The translations under genes and the position numbers were made by a program. Source: Bacillota bacterium (GTDB lineage Bacteria; Bacillota; Clostridia; Acetivibrionales; DTU013). Taken from it: 64,000 bases of DNA. The DNA lies in contig JAEZRE010000020.1 of NCBI GenBank assembly GCA_023412915.1, positions 62,001 through 126,000 of the forward strand. Reading direction: 5' to 3'. The notes beneath the pieces were generated by a model. That model was given only the letters and a program-made list of their open reading frames with translations. It did not search any database and was not told where the DNA came from. Below are positions 17,225-26,101 of this stretch, piece after piece (position 1 is the stretch's first letter; every line of letters starts with the position of its first letter).

Positions 17225-17482
17225 TATGACCATCTCGGGAGAGCCTGTAAACTCTACGGTTCCGGCCGTTTTTCAAATGAGGTAAACATTACGGTAAAGG
17301 ATCACAGGATAACCGGCATTGAACTCGTAAAGGACGTAACAATCTCCAAGCCTGAGGTTTATGAGACATTGTTCAACAGGGTAATTGAAAAACAGGATGT
17401 CACTGTGGACACGGCATCGGGCGCAACTGTGACCGGCAAGGCGTATCTCAAGGCGATCGAAAATGCCCTGACGGGACGTTGA
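17225..17482 (+). pseudogene. Remnant of an FMN-binding-domain protein (5' end lost)
   Basis: After a TGA at 17222, the plus-strand frame stays open to a TGA at 17480 and reads as an FMN-binding domain: NEVNITVKDHRITGIEL, then VDTASGATVTGKA, whose SGATVT is the flavin-attachment-type signature. No ATG, GTG or TTG with a ribosome site lies in the early part of the frame, and there is no signal or lipobox, so the 5' portion has been lost. Family members carry covalently bound FMN and act in membrane electron transfer (Rnf/Nqr-like). About 86 codons remain. Confidence 0.7.
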
Positions 17483-17546
17483 ACAACAGAAAAAGCCAGA
17501 ATAAACGCTAAGCCTGTGGTATAATTGTCAGCAGAGGTGATAGTCA

Positions 17547-18212
17547 GTGGAAGAATATAAAGGCATGATTAGCGTCACTTCCCCGAGAATCGGTGATGAA
17601 AATGCGCTCCGCAATTTGGAAATCGCAGCGGATGTCGAAGACGAGACCGTGTTTTCTTCCGGCTGCTTCCATGACCACAGGCTCGCGGGCATTGACGCCG
17701 AACGGCTGGGATTCAAGCAGGTACTGTTCAGAAATGTAAGCTTTTCCGACGTCAAGTTCAAGCGTATAGAGTTGATGGATGTCAAATTTGAGAATTGCGA
17801 CCTTTCCAATGCCGACTTCGGGGAAGCATCTCTACATAGAGTCGAGTTTGACTGCTGCAAGCTGATAGGCTTCAATCTGAATGAATCCGTATTGAGAGAT
17901 ACGGCATTCGTCGGTTGCAATTGCCGGTACTCCTATTTCAGCTATACGGATGTGAAACAGGCTGCTTTTCTGAAATGTCAGCTGAATAGCTCCGATTTCA
18001 GGAATTCCTCGCTAACAAGGGTTGAATTTGCACAATCCGATCTGACCCAGGCGCAGTTCTTTTTCACCAGCCTTAACGGCATCGACTTCACCAGCTGCGA
18101 AATACAGGGAATAGGGGTAAACCTACCCGATCTGAAGGGTGCCGTGGTAACGCCCTTGCAGGCATTGACACTATCCTCGCTGCTAGGTATAAAAATAAGG
18201 GAAAGTATTTGA
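17547..18212 (+). CDS. Pentapeptide-repeat protein
   Basis: The 221-residue protein has a run of A(D/N)LxX-like five-residue repeats from about residue 55 to 195 (FRNVSFSDVKFKRIEL, CDLSNADF, SDLTQAQFF), which should fold into a right-handed quadrilateral beta helix. Proteins of this kind include Qnr-like DNA mimics that protect DNA gyrase, and many of unknown role. The GTG start has AGAGGTGA upstream. It converges on the MerR-GGDEF gene with only nine bases between them and no clear terminator. Confidence 0.85.
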   Translation: MEEYKGMISVTSPRIGDENALRNLEIAADVEDETVFSSGCFHDHRLAGIDAERLGFKQVLFRNVSFSDVKFKRIELMDVKFENCDLSNADFGEASLHRVEFDCCKLIGFNLNESVLRDTAFVGCNCRYSYFSYTDVKQAAFLKCQLNSSDFRNSSLTRVEFAQSDLTQAQFFFTSLNGIDFTSCEIQGIGVNLPDLKGAVVTPLQALTLSSLLGIKIRESI

Positions 18213-18221
18213 CTTCCCCTT

Positions 18222-19121
18222 TTATTCGGTTTTCCCGGCCAAAGCACGGATTACTATGGAGTTTTTGCCTTTTTCCCTGGCTTCGTTGATACTTTCGATG
18301 GATTGCTCTATCATGCTGCGAACACTCGCGACATCCTTGTTCAGGCCGACAAGTCCGCCGATATAGCAGCCCATCTGCTTCCCGCAGCCTGCCGATCCGA
18401 AATCATACCGCTGCATATCATGAATGATTGCTTTTGCTGTGTTCTCTGCCAATTCACTGCCGGCTTTAGCGAATACTACGAATTCATCGCCGTGTGCGCG
18501 ACCTAGAGCGCTGTGCTGCAGATATCTTTCGATATTGGATTTGATGATGTTGTAGCAAGCGACGATCACCCTGTCTCCGACTTCAAAACCATAATCGTCG
18601 TTGACCTGTTTGAAGTGGCATATATCGAACCTGAATACCGCAATGTTGTCGTTGTCCCTGCAAAGGTCGGCTATTGCCAGCGCAGATTCGAGGAACATCT
18701 CCATGTTCGGTATATTCTTTTTGATTTCGTGGACGCTTTCCTGCCGGATACTGAGCAAATCAATACTTCTATCCATTTGAAACCCTTCCCTTTCCAAAAT
18801 TTTGATCAGGTTGTCGATCTCGATTTTCATTTGAATCTTCTCGTTCATTGCCGAGGAGATCTCGATACGCTTGAGCACCAGTTCGCGGACCATTTTCTGC
18901 CCGTCGATCGGACCGTTCAGCATTTCCTTTATCCGTGACAATGAAAAATCGAGGCTTTTAAGGATGATCACCCAGTTGAGATAGTGCGACTGTTCCGCGT
19001 CGTATGAGCGGTAGCCCGTCGCCCCGTCAATGCAGGACGGCTTCAACAGGCCGATTTCATCATAATGCCGCAGCATTTTGGCAGTGACATTGTTCAACTC
19101 CGCAAATTCGCCTATCTTCAA
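18222..19121 (-). CDS. MerR-type regulator fused to a GGDEF-like domain
   Basis: This 299-residue protein joins an N-terminal MerR winged helix (about 1-70, MKIGEFAELNNVTAKMLRHYDEIGLL) and a coiled-coil dimerisation helix (about 75-115) to a C-terminal GGDEF-like domain (about 135-290). The active-site loop reads AHGDEF instead of GGDEF, losing the first Gly, while FDICHFKQVNDDYGFEVGD is well kept. It may be a weak or inactive diguanylate cyclase, or a nucleotide-binding effector domain that controls DNA binding. Its own promoter has the 19-base spacer typical of MerR control, which argues for autoregulation. The fusion is unusual. Confidence 0.85.
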   Translation of the reverse strand: MKIGEFAELNNVTAKMLRHYDEIGLLKPSCIDGATGYRSYDAEQSHYLNWVIILKSLDFSLSRIKEMLNGPIDGQKMVRELVLKRIEISSAMNEKIQMKIEIDNLIKILEREGFQMDRSIDLLSIRQESVHEIKKNIPNMEMFLESALAIADLCRDNDNIAVFRFDICHFKQVNDDYGFEVGDRVIVACYNIIKSNIERYLQHSALGRAHGDEFVVFAKAGSELAENTAKAIIHDMQRYDFGSAGCGKQMGCYIGGLVGLNKDVASVRSMIEQSIESINEAREKGKNSIVIRALAGKTE

Positions 19122-19445
19122 TCGGATGCCCCCTGTCCAGATTCCGGCCGGAATCCCTTTATATATAAACTATAAACCTTACCATAACAGGAATGTCAAT
19201 AACTTGTGGAAAAATAAAATCATGTATGATAAAATCGAGCCAATATCTGTAATATGACGTGTTTGGCGGCGCAGCTTTTTTGGCTGTAATCTGCTTTGGT
19301 TTCCTTATTTTCTTTTCGATTTTCTCCCGGAAGATTGAAGAACCGGTTGCAGATATGACATACAGCAGTCGGGAAAATAAGATATGATAAGTCTAAAGCT
19401 ATTTCTTCGAGCAATAGCGTCGGGCAGACGGGGAAGGTTTTATTA
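19122..19445. other. Intergenic region between the divergent MerR-GGDEF and alkyltransferase-like genes
   Basis: The left part holds the MerR-type promoter at 19169-19199. To the right, CTTATTTTC near 19302 and GAAAATAAG near 19374 form a distant 9-base inverted repeat. I see no open frame with a ribosome site and no terminator. Confidence 0.5.
19169..19199 (-). promoter_or_regulatory. MerR-type promoter with a 19-base spacer
   Basis: On the minus strand, TTGACA (19199-19194) and TATAGT (19174-19169) are separated by 19 bases. This overlong spacer is the hallmark of promoters activated by MerR proteins, which untwist the DNA. It drives the MerR-GGDEF gene itself. Confidence 0.65.
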
Positions 19446-19787
19446 ATGAAAACGTCGGATTTTTTTAATGAGGTATATAAAATCGTAGCCCGCATACCAA
19501 AGGGAAAAGTAATGACCTACGGACAGATAGCCGTGCTTCTGAACGTACCCAATTGCGCAAGGCAGGTAGGGCAGGCTATGTACAATACTCCGGAGCATTT
19601 GAACATACCGGCCCACAGGGTCGTGAACAGTAAGGGCGGGCTGGCTCCGCCCTCCGCTTTCGGAGGAGAGGGAGTGCAGCGCGGGAGGCTCGAGGCTGAA
19701 GGCGTGCACTTTAACCGAAGCGGATTGGTCGACCTTAAACGTTCGATATTCCGGGACGCGGGCGACGGAAGTTATATGGGGGACTGA
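19446..19787 (+). CDS. Alkyltransferase-like protein (MGMT family without active cysteine)
   Basis: The 113-residue protein matches the C-terminal domain of O6-alkylguanine-DNA alkyltransferase: GKVMTYGQIA, ARQVGQAM (DNA-recognition helix), and IPAHRVVNSKG. The catalytic PCHRV motif reads PAHRV, so the acceptor cysteine is replaced by Ala. This defines alkyltransferase-like (ATL) proteins, which bind O6-alkylguanine lesions and flag them for nucleotide excision repair instead of repairing them directly. Length is right for ATLs. The ATG is weakly preceded by a GGGGAAGG site. The next gene begins about 70 bases downstream. Confidence 0.9.
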   Translation: MKTSDFFNEVYKIVARIPKGKVMTYGQIAVLLNVPNCARQVGQAMYNTPEHLNIPAHRVVNSKGGLAPPSAFGGEGVQRGRLEAEGVHFNRSGLVDLKRSIFRDAGDGSYMGD

Positions 19788-19858
19788 AGCGTCCGGCGGG
19801 CCATGAAGGCTGAGGCGGATGCGCAATTGGCCGGCCCGGCCGTTTGCCTGCGAAGGAT

Positions 19859-20398
19859 ATGATTTTGAAGGTGGCGTTCTTATTGTACGATACTTCTGAG
19901 CATTTGCGTGAAATGAAAAGAAAACTGCGTGACCTCAAAAAGCTGGAGTTGAAGATCCGCTTCGGGGACGCCTTCCACGCGGCCAATATCAAAGGTATAT
20001 CCCACGAAAGGCCTGCGGGTATCCCTCTGATATGGGACAGCTTTTTTGAAGTAAATGAGAAGCCCGTACGGGGGGAAGCTGCCTTTAAAAGCGACGGAAA
20101 AGTGAAAGCAAGGTATTCCCTTGGCGAGATCGTGGCCATGAGCCGTGAAGAGTACAGGAACGTCATCGACGAGTTCTTTTTCAATGTCTATTACAAGTAC
20201 TATACGGAAAACGGGATAACGGGCGCACGGCTCTACGATCCCGAAATACTCGGCCGTATGGGTCTTTCTGCGGATTGCGGGGCGGAGGATGTCAAGAGGA
20301 GATTCCGTGAACTGGCGAAAAAATACCACCCGGATGTCGGAGGGAATGAGGCGGCATTTATCGAGCTCATTGAGAATTACAGGAAACTCACGGAATGA
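19859..20398 (+). CDS. Protein with C-terminal J domain
   Basis: About 179 residues. The N-terminal two thirds (about 1-120) has no domain I recognise: it begins with hydrophobic strands, a Lys-rich helix, then a mixed region with many aromatic residues (FFFNVYYKYY). The last 50 residues form a compact J domain with the essential HPD (YHPDVGG) preceded by RRFRELAKK, so it should stimulate an Hsp70 ATPase. J domains at the C-terminus mark specialised co-chaperones. The start is uncertain: TTG 19844, ATG 19859 or TTG 19865; AAGGA at 19853 suits the last best. It is followed by a protein of unknown function, 43 bases on. Confidence 0.7.
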   Translation: MILKVAFLLYDTSEHLREMKRKLRDLKKLELKIRFGDAFHAANIKGISHERPAGIPLIWDSFFEVNEKPVRGEAAFKSDGKVKARYSLGEIVAMSREEYRNVIDEFFFNVYYKYYTENGITGARLYDPEILGRMGLSADCGAEDVKRRFRELAKKYHPDVGGNEAAFIELIENYRKLTE

Positions 20399-20441
20399 TC
20401 TTGGTTGGACGACAGCTTAAGAATTTATAGGAGGGGTCTCA

Positions 20442-21557
20442 ATGGAAAACAGGGTTGGTAAGAATTTTGAAAGTCTGGCACAGAGGGTTATTTACAGTTA
20501 TGCGGGAACCTTGCCGGGCTTTGTCCCGGTGAAGACGGAAAAGGCGTCTGAGCATTCACAGCTTGAGATGTACGGCTTTATGGAAAACTTGCTCCAAAAG
20601 CTTTATGAGGATCCTTCCCTGCTGGCGCTGTCACTTCAGAAGGATGATTTTTATGAGGACTGGGCGCTGCAGAAAACCAAGCCCAAGCTTATTGTCGAAA
20701 TGAGAAACTATTATAAAAAGATCAATGAATTCCTGGTGCTGCTGATACAAATAGGCGAGCAGGGGAATATAAAGGGGAATACGCTGCAGATCGCACCGGC
20801 CAGGGTTAAATTGACGGCCAACATACTGAAGAGGCTGGAGAGCCTTGGCCTGGCTTGTTCGAAAAGCGAAGACGGGGTCGTTCTTAGCTGTGATGAGCAT
20901 CCTGAACTTTTTCCGGCATGGAAGCTGCTGGCTGAAACGTCTGCCGGCAAGAAAGATCCCGTGATGTATTTTTCACATTGTATGTTCGATCCGGAGCATT
21001 CCTACCCCACCAATATCTATTTAAACCTGATAAACGATAAATCGCCGTTGCTCAAGCTGCGCAGCTATTTTGAGGCAAACGGTTATTCAAGGGTGGACTG
21101 CAGGGATAACAGCAGGGAGAATGAGATATCGCTGGACTGGGTTAAGAATTACGGTAAAAAGGATGAACCGCTGAAAGCCTCCTGGGGAGAGAGGGAACAT
21201 GGCGGCCTTTCCATATGGTTCGATTACTCGAAAAGGAACCAGGTGTTCTTCGGATTGAGGGTCCCGAGATATAAGGAGCTTCTTGCCCGTTTTGACGAGA
21301 TGGATGACAGACTAAAGGAGTTAGTTGTAAGGAAGACCAAGCAATGCGACAGCTGCGGTTACTGTACCCAAACGGACAAAACCGGCGCCCGCAGGCCGCA
21401 ATTTGTCACTGTAGCCAATAACGGCAGCTATGACCTTTGCCCGCTTTATCCAGGCTTTACATATGTATGGACTGCTTTGAACGACGATACCGCTTCGGAT
21501 ATAATCTCTTTCCTGCAGTTCATTGATAAAACTTTCGGAAAGAAGATTCAAAATTGA
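20442..21557 (+). CDS. Uncharacterised 371-residue protein with a C-terminal Cys4 cluster
   Basis: I do not recognise this family. It is a soluble protein with helical N-terminal half (about 1-160, including an HTH-like AnILKRLESLGL segment near 127) and a mixed C-terminal half. A CDSCGYC cluster at about residues 302-308 and a further Cys in CPLYPGF near 330 could bind zinc or an iron-sulfur centre. The strong ribosome site (AGGAGGGG) supports the start. It follows the J-domain gene by 43 bases and may be co-transcribed with it; the pairing with a co-chaperone could mean a shared pathway, but nothing in the sequence proves that. Confidence 0.75.
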   Translation: MENRVGKNFESLAQRVIYSYAGTLPGFVPVKTEKASEHSQLEMYGFMENLLQKLYEDPSLLALSLQKDDFYEDWALQKTKPKLIVEMRNYYKKINEFLVLLIQIGEQGNIKGNTLQIAPARVKLTANILKRLESLGLACSKSEDGVVLSCDEHPELFPAWKLLAETSAGKKDPVMYFSHCMFDPEHSYPTNIYLNLINDKSPLLKLRSYFEANGYSRVDCRDNSRENEISLDWVKNYGKKDEPLKASWGEREHGGLSIWFDYSKRNQVFFGLRVPRYKELLARFDEMDDRLKELVVRKTKQCDSCGYCTQTDKTGARRPQFVTVANNGSYDLCPLYPGFTYVWTALNDDTASDIISFLQFIDKTFGKKIQN

Positions 21558-21605
21558 GAAGGCAGGACAATGATCCATTCTGTCAGGCAGGATGAAAAAC
21601 CTGCG

Positions 21606-23576
21606 TCAGCAGAAGAATTCCTCGTAAGCGGCGAAGTCCTGTCCAAAGGCCTTTACCTTTACAGACATTCCACGGATTCCGGCAATGCCTGCCGCTTTGT
21701 CCATAAGCTCACCGGGTTTGTCGTTTGATATTACATAAGCTGTATTGTATGAGACCGGATACACCTTGGTAAAGTGCATTTTAAGCACATCGGCCATATT
21801 TGGTGCTTCTTCAGGCAGATCGCATTTGGTTCCTTCGGTTTCGACCGCTCTGAGCAAAAACTCCTCCGTATTGAAAACCTTCATGACACAGAGGTCCAAC
21901 CCAAGCAATTCGGCCTGCCCGATCTCTTTTTTCAGGTCGTTCCTGAAAATCTCGGAGTAATTGGGCAAGAGCAGCTTTTTTTGCTCCTCTATGATCCTGA
22001 GGTTGTATATTATCGGAGCTATATGGCCTGCGACCGTTTCCATGGTCAGGACGTTTTCCTCATCGCTTATGATACTGCCCGAGAATTCGAATACCGTTAT
22101 TATTCCAAGTATCTCGACATCGGATTTGTCCAGATACACGGGTACTATCAATGCCGTGGAAATATCCCCGTAATTTTCCGAAAAATCCTCTCCGAGATAA
22201 CCCTTCAAATCATCGGCCTGAAATGCTGAAACGGTCCTGCCCTTCATTACCCTGCTCCAGCCCGGCCCCGGCTTTATGACATCCGATTTCAAGCTCAAGC
22301 CGCAGCTGTTCGTTATGCGGAAGGTGTTTTCAGCCTTGTCATAGAGAGCTATCAGACATTTGTGAGCATTAAAGGATATCCTGAGCGTATTTACGGCTAT
22401 TTCGGCAAGCGTCTTTATATCATTCGAGCAATTTATATTTTTTGTCAGATTATTAAGAGAGACCAGCCTGTCCAGCTTTTCCTGTATAAGAGCTTTCTGT
22501 TCGTTGACAAGCTTGAAGTGCTTCGCGTTTGAAATGGATATATAAGTAGAGGAAGCCAGGCTTTCGATAAGTTCAAAAATGCTTTGCTTATAGTCGCCTC
22601 CGGTCACGGTTGCACCGAGAGTGACAAATCCGAGGATCGAGCCTTCCTTTTCGAGCAGTACGAGATACCGCGGCGCCAGTTCTTCAAGCATTCCGGTTCC
22701 GTCGATAAAAATGCTGTTGAAATATATCCTGTCCCTTTCCTCCGACATGTCGATTATAGTGCGGTTCGGCTCTATAACTGCCGATTTTCTCATTTCAAGC
22801 TCGATATTTACGGCTTTGAGGCTGTCGTAAATAAAACGGCTCGATTTCAGCATATATCTCTCGCTCTTCTCATCATAAAGTACGAACCCTGTAATCGAGC
22901 TTTGGGTAAGCTCGGAAAAAATATCCGTGGACAGGCGGTACAGAACATCGAGGTTAAGTTCGCTCAACAGAACCTTCGAGGATTGATTTATAGCAAAAAG
23001 ATTGAATATTTTTTCATCAAGGCTCACGTTGGTGGACTGAAGCTCGTTAAATGCCCTGTAATTCATCAGCGAGCTGCTGATAAGCTTCATCAGGACTTCA
23101 CATATTATAAAGTCATTGTCGTCGAAGGGGCCTGTTTCTTTCTCGGGTATGAGCATAAAGCCTTCAAGCTGCTTGTCGGAAAAGACGGGCATTACTATTT
23201 TTGGATGATAAGAGGAAACCAGCTCCTCGCTGAAATAACGGAGTATATTTTCCGTGCCGGAAAGAATACTTCCGTGGAAGACTGCCAGATTATCCAGAGC
23301 TTCATTGCCGTCTATATATTTTATACCGGAAGGCCTGCCTTTTTCTCTTTCAAGCTCGTAACGGCCGTTTTTCGCATGAAACATGGCCGAGCTTTCAAGG
23401 GTAAGCAATTCATTTACAAAATCGAAGGCGGAAGCCATGATCTGCTGCGAATTCAGCTTTTGCGAGAAAAAATCCACCGCCAGTATCAATCCGGAATAGC
23501 TGAACATTTTTCCGGCTATCGATTTTTCCTTTTTCTGCTCTTCGACCTGCTTAAGTATCGCATTGTATTCCATCAT
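21606..23576 (-). CDS. Multi-GAF-domain signalling protein
   Basis: The 656-residue protein shows at least two, probably three, GAF-like modules: about 40-190, 200-350 and 375-535 (the last with ALYDKAENTFRITNS and VPVYLDKSDVEILGIITVFE). It ends with a divergent domain of about 110 residues. There is no kinase, GGDEF, HD or DNA-binding output domain, so it may act by partner binding. It lies 35 bases downstream of the FapA-domain gene on the same strand, forming a two-gene operon. GAF domains bind cyclic nucleotides, haem or small ligands; the ligand is unknown. Confidence 0.78.
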   Translation of the reverse strand: MMEYNAILKQVEEQKKEKSIAGKMFSYSGLILAVDFFSQKLNSQQIMASAFDFVNELLTLESSAMFHAKNGRYELEREKGRPSGIKYIDGNEALDNLAVFHGSILSGTENILRYFSEELVSSYHPKIVMPVFSDKQLEGFMLIPEKETGPFDDNDFIICEVLMKLISSSLMNYRAFNELQSTNVSLDEKIFNLFAINQSSKVLLSELNLDVLYRLSTDIFSELTQSSITGFVLYDEKSERYMLKSSRFIYDSLKAVNIELEMRKSAVIEPNRTIIDMSEERDRIYFNSIFIDGTGMLEELAPRYLVLLEKEGSILGFVTLGATVTGGDYKQSIFELIESLASSTYISISNAKHFKLVNEQKALIQEKLDRLVSLNNLTKNINCSNDIKTLAEIAVNTLRISFNAHKCLIALYDKAENTFRITNSCGLSLKSDVIKPGPGWSRVMKGRTVSAFQADDLKGYLGEDFSENYGDISTALIVPVYLDKSDVEILGIITVFEFSGSIISDEENVLTMETVAGHIAPIIYNLRIIEEQKKLLLPNYSEIFRNDLKKEIGQAELLGLDLCVMKVFNTEEFLLRAVETEGTKCDLPEEAPNMADVLKMHFTKVYPVSYNTAYVISNDKPGELMDKAAGIAGIRGMSVKVKAFGQDFAAYEEFFC

Positions 23577-23611
23577 GTCCCCCTGATATCACTCTTGAAG
23601 TGTATAGTTCA

Positions 23612-25192
23612 TCAAATTTTTTTGATTTCGTTGTCGAGGATTACAAAGCAGTTACCGTATGATTCCTGCCTGATTTCTTCGACCATTCCTTTTAACTCTA
23701 TCATAGTATTCGGGTATACTCTTTTTGTAATGTTAACTTCGCCTTCTCCTTTGACCTTGAAGCACTTAAGGAGCGCCTTTATTTCGATTTCGAGCTGCCT
23801 GACCTTGTCCTTGGCCTCGAAATACCGCTCTTTTGCAGCTGATGCTTCCCTGAACTGCGAGGGATCGGCTTCAAGCCCCTGGGAAAATATTGCGAATAGC
23901 TGTTTTGCCTTGGCTAGGCCGGTTTTTGCTTCCTCGAGCTTGAGCTGCAGCTTTTCAATATCGGCCTTGATCGAGTTCCTGTTAAAACCGTTTACGATTA
24001 TCTGCGTGCGTTTTTCACCCGCATTTCCGACGTATGCGGCTTCTACCTTTTGCTCGGCTTCGATCACCCCGCCGATGATCTTACCCTTGTTCGACTCTAT
24101 TATAACCTGCTTGGCTTTTATATTGCTGTTCATGCAGTAATAGCCTATATACACGCTGCCGCTGCATTCGATGGTAGCGTCTGATACGAATTTCGTATAA
24201 ATATCCTTGGTCGACTTGACCGACGCTTTATTCTTGCCGGCTATTCCGCCTTTGATGCAAATGTTTCCGTTCCGGCTGATGATTTCTTTTACGCTTCCGA
24301 CTCCGAACTCACCGAGGATCTCGACGTCGTTCTTGGCGGCAACTGAGAAATTATCGGCTATAGCTCCCTTTACAGTCAAAAAACCGTCGAAGTCGATGTT
24401 GCCCGTATTGAATCCCACATCCTGTGTTATTTCCAGATAATTTGAGACGCTTATTTTGTCGCCCTTGTAATGAACAGCTCCATTGATCTTTGAATAAAGC
24501 GTCGTAACATTATTCTCAAAAACTTCCCTTACCGTCTCAGGATCAAAAAACATAGGGAAACGTTTTCCCGGGATCGGTTTGACTATTTCGCCCTTTACGT
24601 TTTTACCGGACACGCCCTCGGTCGGTTCTGTGCGATCTCCGAGCCATGTGCCTTCGTTCACTTTATTTATAAGATTGAGCTCATAAAAATCCGCTTTGCC
24701 GTCATCCTTTATTTCCGGTTTCGGTTCTTTAAGCTCATACATCCTGATCACCGAGTCAGTGCCGTTGATGGGAGGGATTCCCTCCGCAATTAGTATCTGT
24801 TCTCCAGTAACAAGCTTGTTGAAAATGGCGTCGGTCTTTATTCCGAATATGACGCCGCTTTTCCTCAGCTTCAGCAGAATCTCCCGTACCAGATCGCTCT
24901 GGTTGCCGTCCCTCAGCTCGTTTTCGTTGATATGAAGCGTTACGTGTGCTTTCATGTCATTATCCGAAGTGCTGACGGATATCCTGCTTTTGATTTCTCC
25001 GAATTTCAAAATGGGCTGCGGAGCATTCAATAGAGAGTTTCGTATGGCTGTAAAGCTCAATATTTTTACTTCAGGATTATCGGAGACAAATTTGATGAAA
25101 TCCTGTATAGGATAGCCTTTTTTATAGGTCTCGAGATACAGGCCATCATCCTGTTCCGTTACTTTTAAATACTGGTTCGATATTATGTCCAT
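23612..25192 (-). CDS. FapA-domain (DUF342) protein
   Basis: The 526-residue protein belongs to the FapA/DUF342 family. A mixed N-terminal region (about 1-160) is followed by the right-handed beta-helix FapA core (about 165-400, with repeated V-x-G-x-I strands such as NIDFDGFLTVKGAI and NGNICIKGGIAG) and a coiled coil near 410-470. Family members occur in Firmicutes and Vibrio and have been tied to cell-envelope polymers and polar localisation. The ATG at 25192 has GGAG at a good distance; the one at 25204 has none. It is the first gene of an operon with the GAF protein. Confidence 0.85.
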   Translation of the reverse strand: MDIISNQYLKVTEQDDGLYLETYKKGYPIQDFIKFVSDNPEVKILSFTAIRNSLLNAPQPILKFGEIKSRISVSTSDNDMKAHVTLHINENELRDGNQSDLVREILLKLRKSGVIFGIKTDAIFNKLVTGEQILIAEGIPPINGTDSVIRMYELKEPKPEIKDDGKADFYELNLINKVNEGTWLGDRTEPTEGVSGKNVKGEIVKPIPGKRFPMFFDPETVREVFENNVTTLYSKINGAVHYKGDKISVSNYLEITQDVGFNTGNIDFDGFLTVKGAIADNFSVAAKNDVEILGEFGVGSVKEIISRNGNICIKGGIAGKNKASVKSTKDIYTKFVSDATIECSGSVYIGYYCMNSNIKAKQVIIESNKGKIIGGVIEAEQKVEAAYVGNAGEKRTQIIVNGFNRNSIKADIEKLQLKLEEAKTGLAKAKQLFAIFSQGLEADPSQFREASAAKERYFEAKDKVRQLEIEIKALLKCFKVKGEGEVNITKRVYPNTMIELKGMVEEIRQESYGNCFVILDNEIKKI

Positions 25193-25432
25193 GAAAATCT
25201 CCATGACTTATACCGGCAGCTGAAGCACCGGCAGTATCCTAATAAAATTATTCGACATATTATTTAACTATCCTGCAAGTAACGATCTACCTTTGCAAAT
25301 ATTTTGAAAATTCATATATATCTGCTAATAAAAATCCGGATACGGAAATTTGTTTTCTGAAGTATTATTTGATTTGCTTGCCGCGTCATTGTGCTAGAAT
25401 AAAAAGGAGGACATTAAAGATTGGAGAACCGT
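25193..25432. other. Divergent intergenic region between the FapA and HAD genes
   Basis: The stretch is AT-rich and must hold the promoters of the two divergent genes. I could not pick a convincing -35/-10 pair in either direction. The strong AAGGAGG of the HAD gene lies at 25404-25410. Confidence 0.5.
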
Positions 25433-26101
25433 ATGCCAAACATAAAAGTAGTCTTGTTCGACCTCGACGGAACCTTGACCGATCCCGCGCTGGGTATCAC
25501 GAAATCGGTTGCTTACGCGCTGGAGTCCTTCGGCATCCATACCCAGGATCTCGGAGAGCTCTGCAAATTCATCGGCCCACCGCTCAAGGACTCCTTTATG
25601 GAGTATTACGGTTTCAGCGAGGAGCAGGCTATAGCAGGTATTGCCAAATACAGGGAGTATTTCAGGGAAACCGGTATTTACGAAAACAAGCTTTACCCGG
25701 GTGTGAAAGAAATGCTGGAGAAACTGAAGGACAACGGTATGAGGCTGATTCTTGCCACATCCAAACCGAAGGTATTCGCGGACATTATACTTGAGCATTT
25801 CGATATAATGAAATATTTCGAACTGACCTGCGGCTGTGAATTGGACGGTACCAGGGGCAAAAAAAGCGAAGTCATCCTCTACGCTATGGAAACAGCGGGT
25901 TTAAGCGCAGATAGTACAATAATGGTCGGCGACAGGAAGCACGACGTACTTGGGGCAAAAGAGGCGGGTATAGGAAGTATAGGCGTATTGTTCGGATATG
26001 GCGGTTACGATGAGCTGCGCGAGGCCGGAGCGGACGTGATCGTGGCGACGGTATGGGAGCTTGGCGAAGTATTGCTCGGCAATATTGAAAAGCTCTATTG
26101 A
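25433..26101 (+). CDS. HAD-superfamily phosphatase, phosphoglycolate-phosphatase-like
   Basis: The 222-residue enzyme carries the four HAD motifs: FDLDGTLTDP near the N-terminus (nucleophile and acid/base Asp), ATSKP (motif II Ser/Thr), a Lys in RGKKSE (motif III), and VGDRKHDVLGA (motif IV acidic pair). A helical cap (about 20-85) places it with Gph/YsnE-like phosphatases acting on phosphoglycolate or small sugar phosphates. A TTG start at 25421, nearer the AAGGAGG, is also possible. It lies divergent from the FapA operon. Its stop codon overlaps a possible -35 box for the RNA described next. Confidence 0.9.
   Translation: MPNIKVVLFDLDGTLTDPALGITKSVAYALESFGIHTQDLGELCKFIGPPLKDSFMEYYGFSEEQAIAGIAKYREYFRETGIYENKLYPGVKEMLEKLKDNGMRLILATSKPKVFADIILEHFDIMKYFELTCGCELDGTRGKKSEVILYAMETAGLSADSTIMVGDRKHDVLGAKEAGIGSIGVLFGYGGYDELREAGADVIVATVWELGEVLLGNIEKLY

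Noticed and set aside
22584..24140. 518-codon plus-strand open frame opposite the GAF and FapA genes
   Set aside because: It runs antisense across two well-supported genes, has no domain or ribosome site, and has the composition of a shadow frame.
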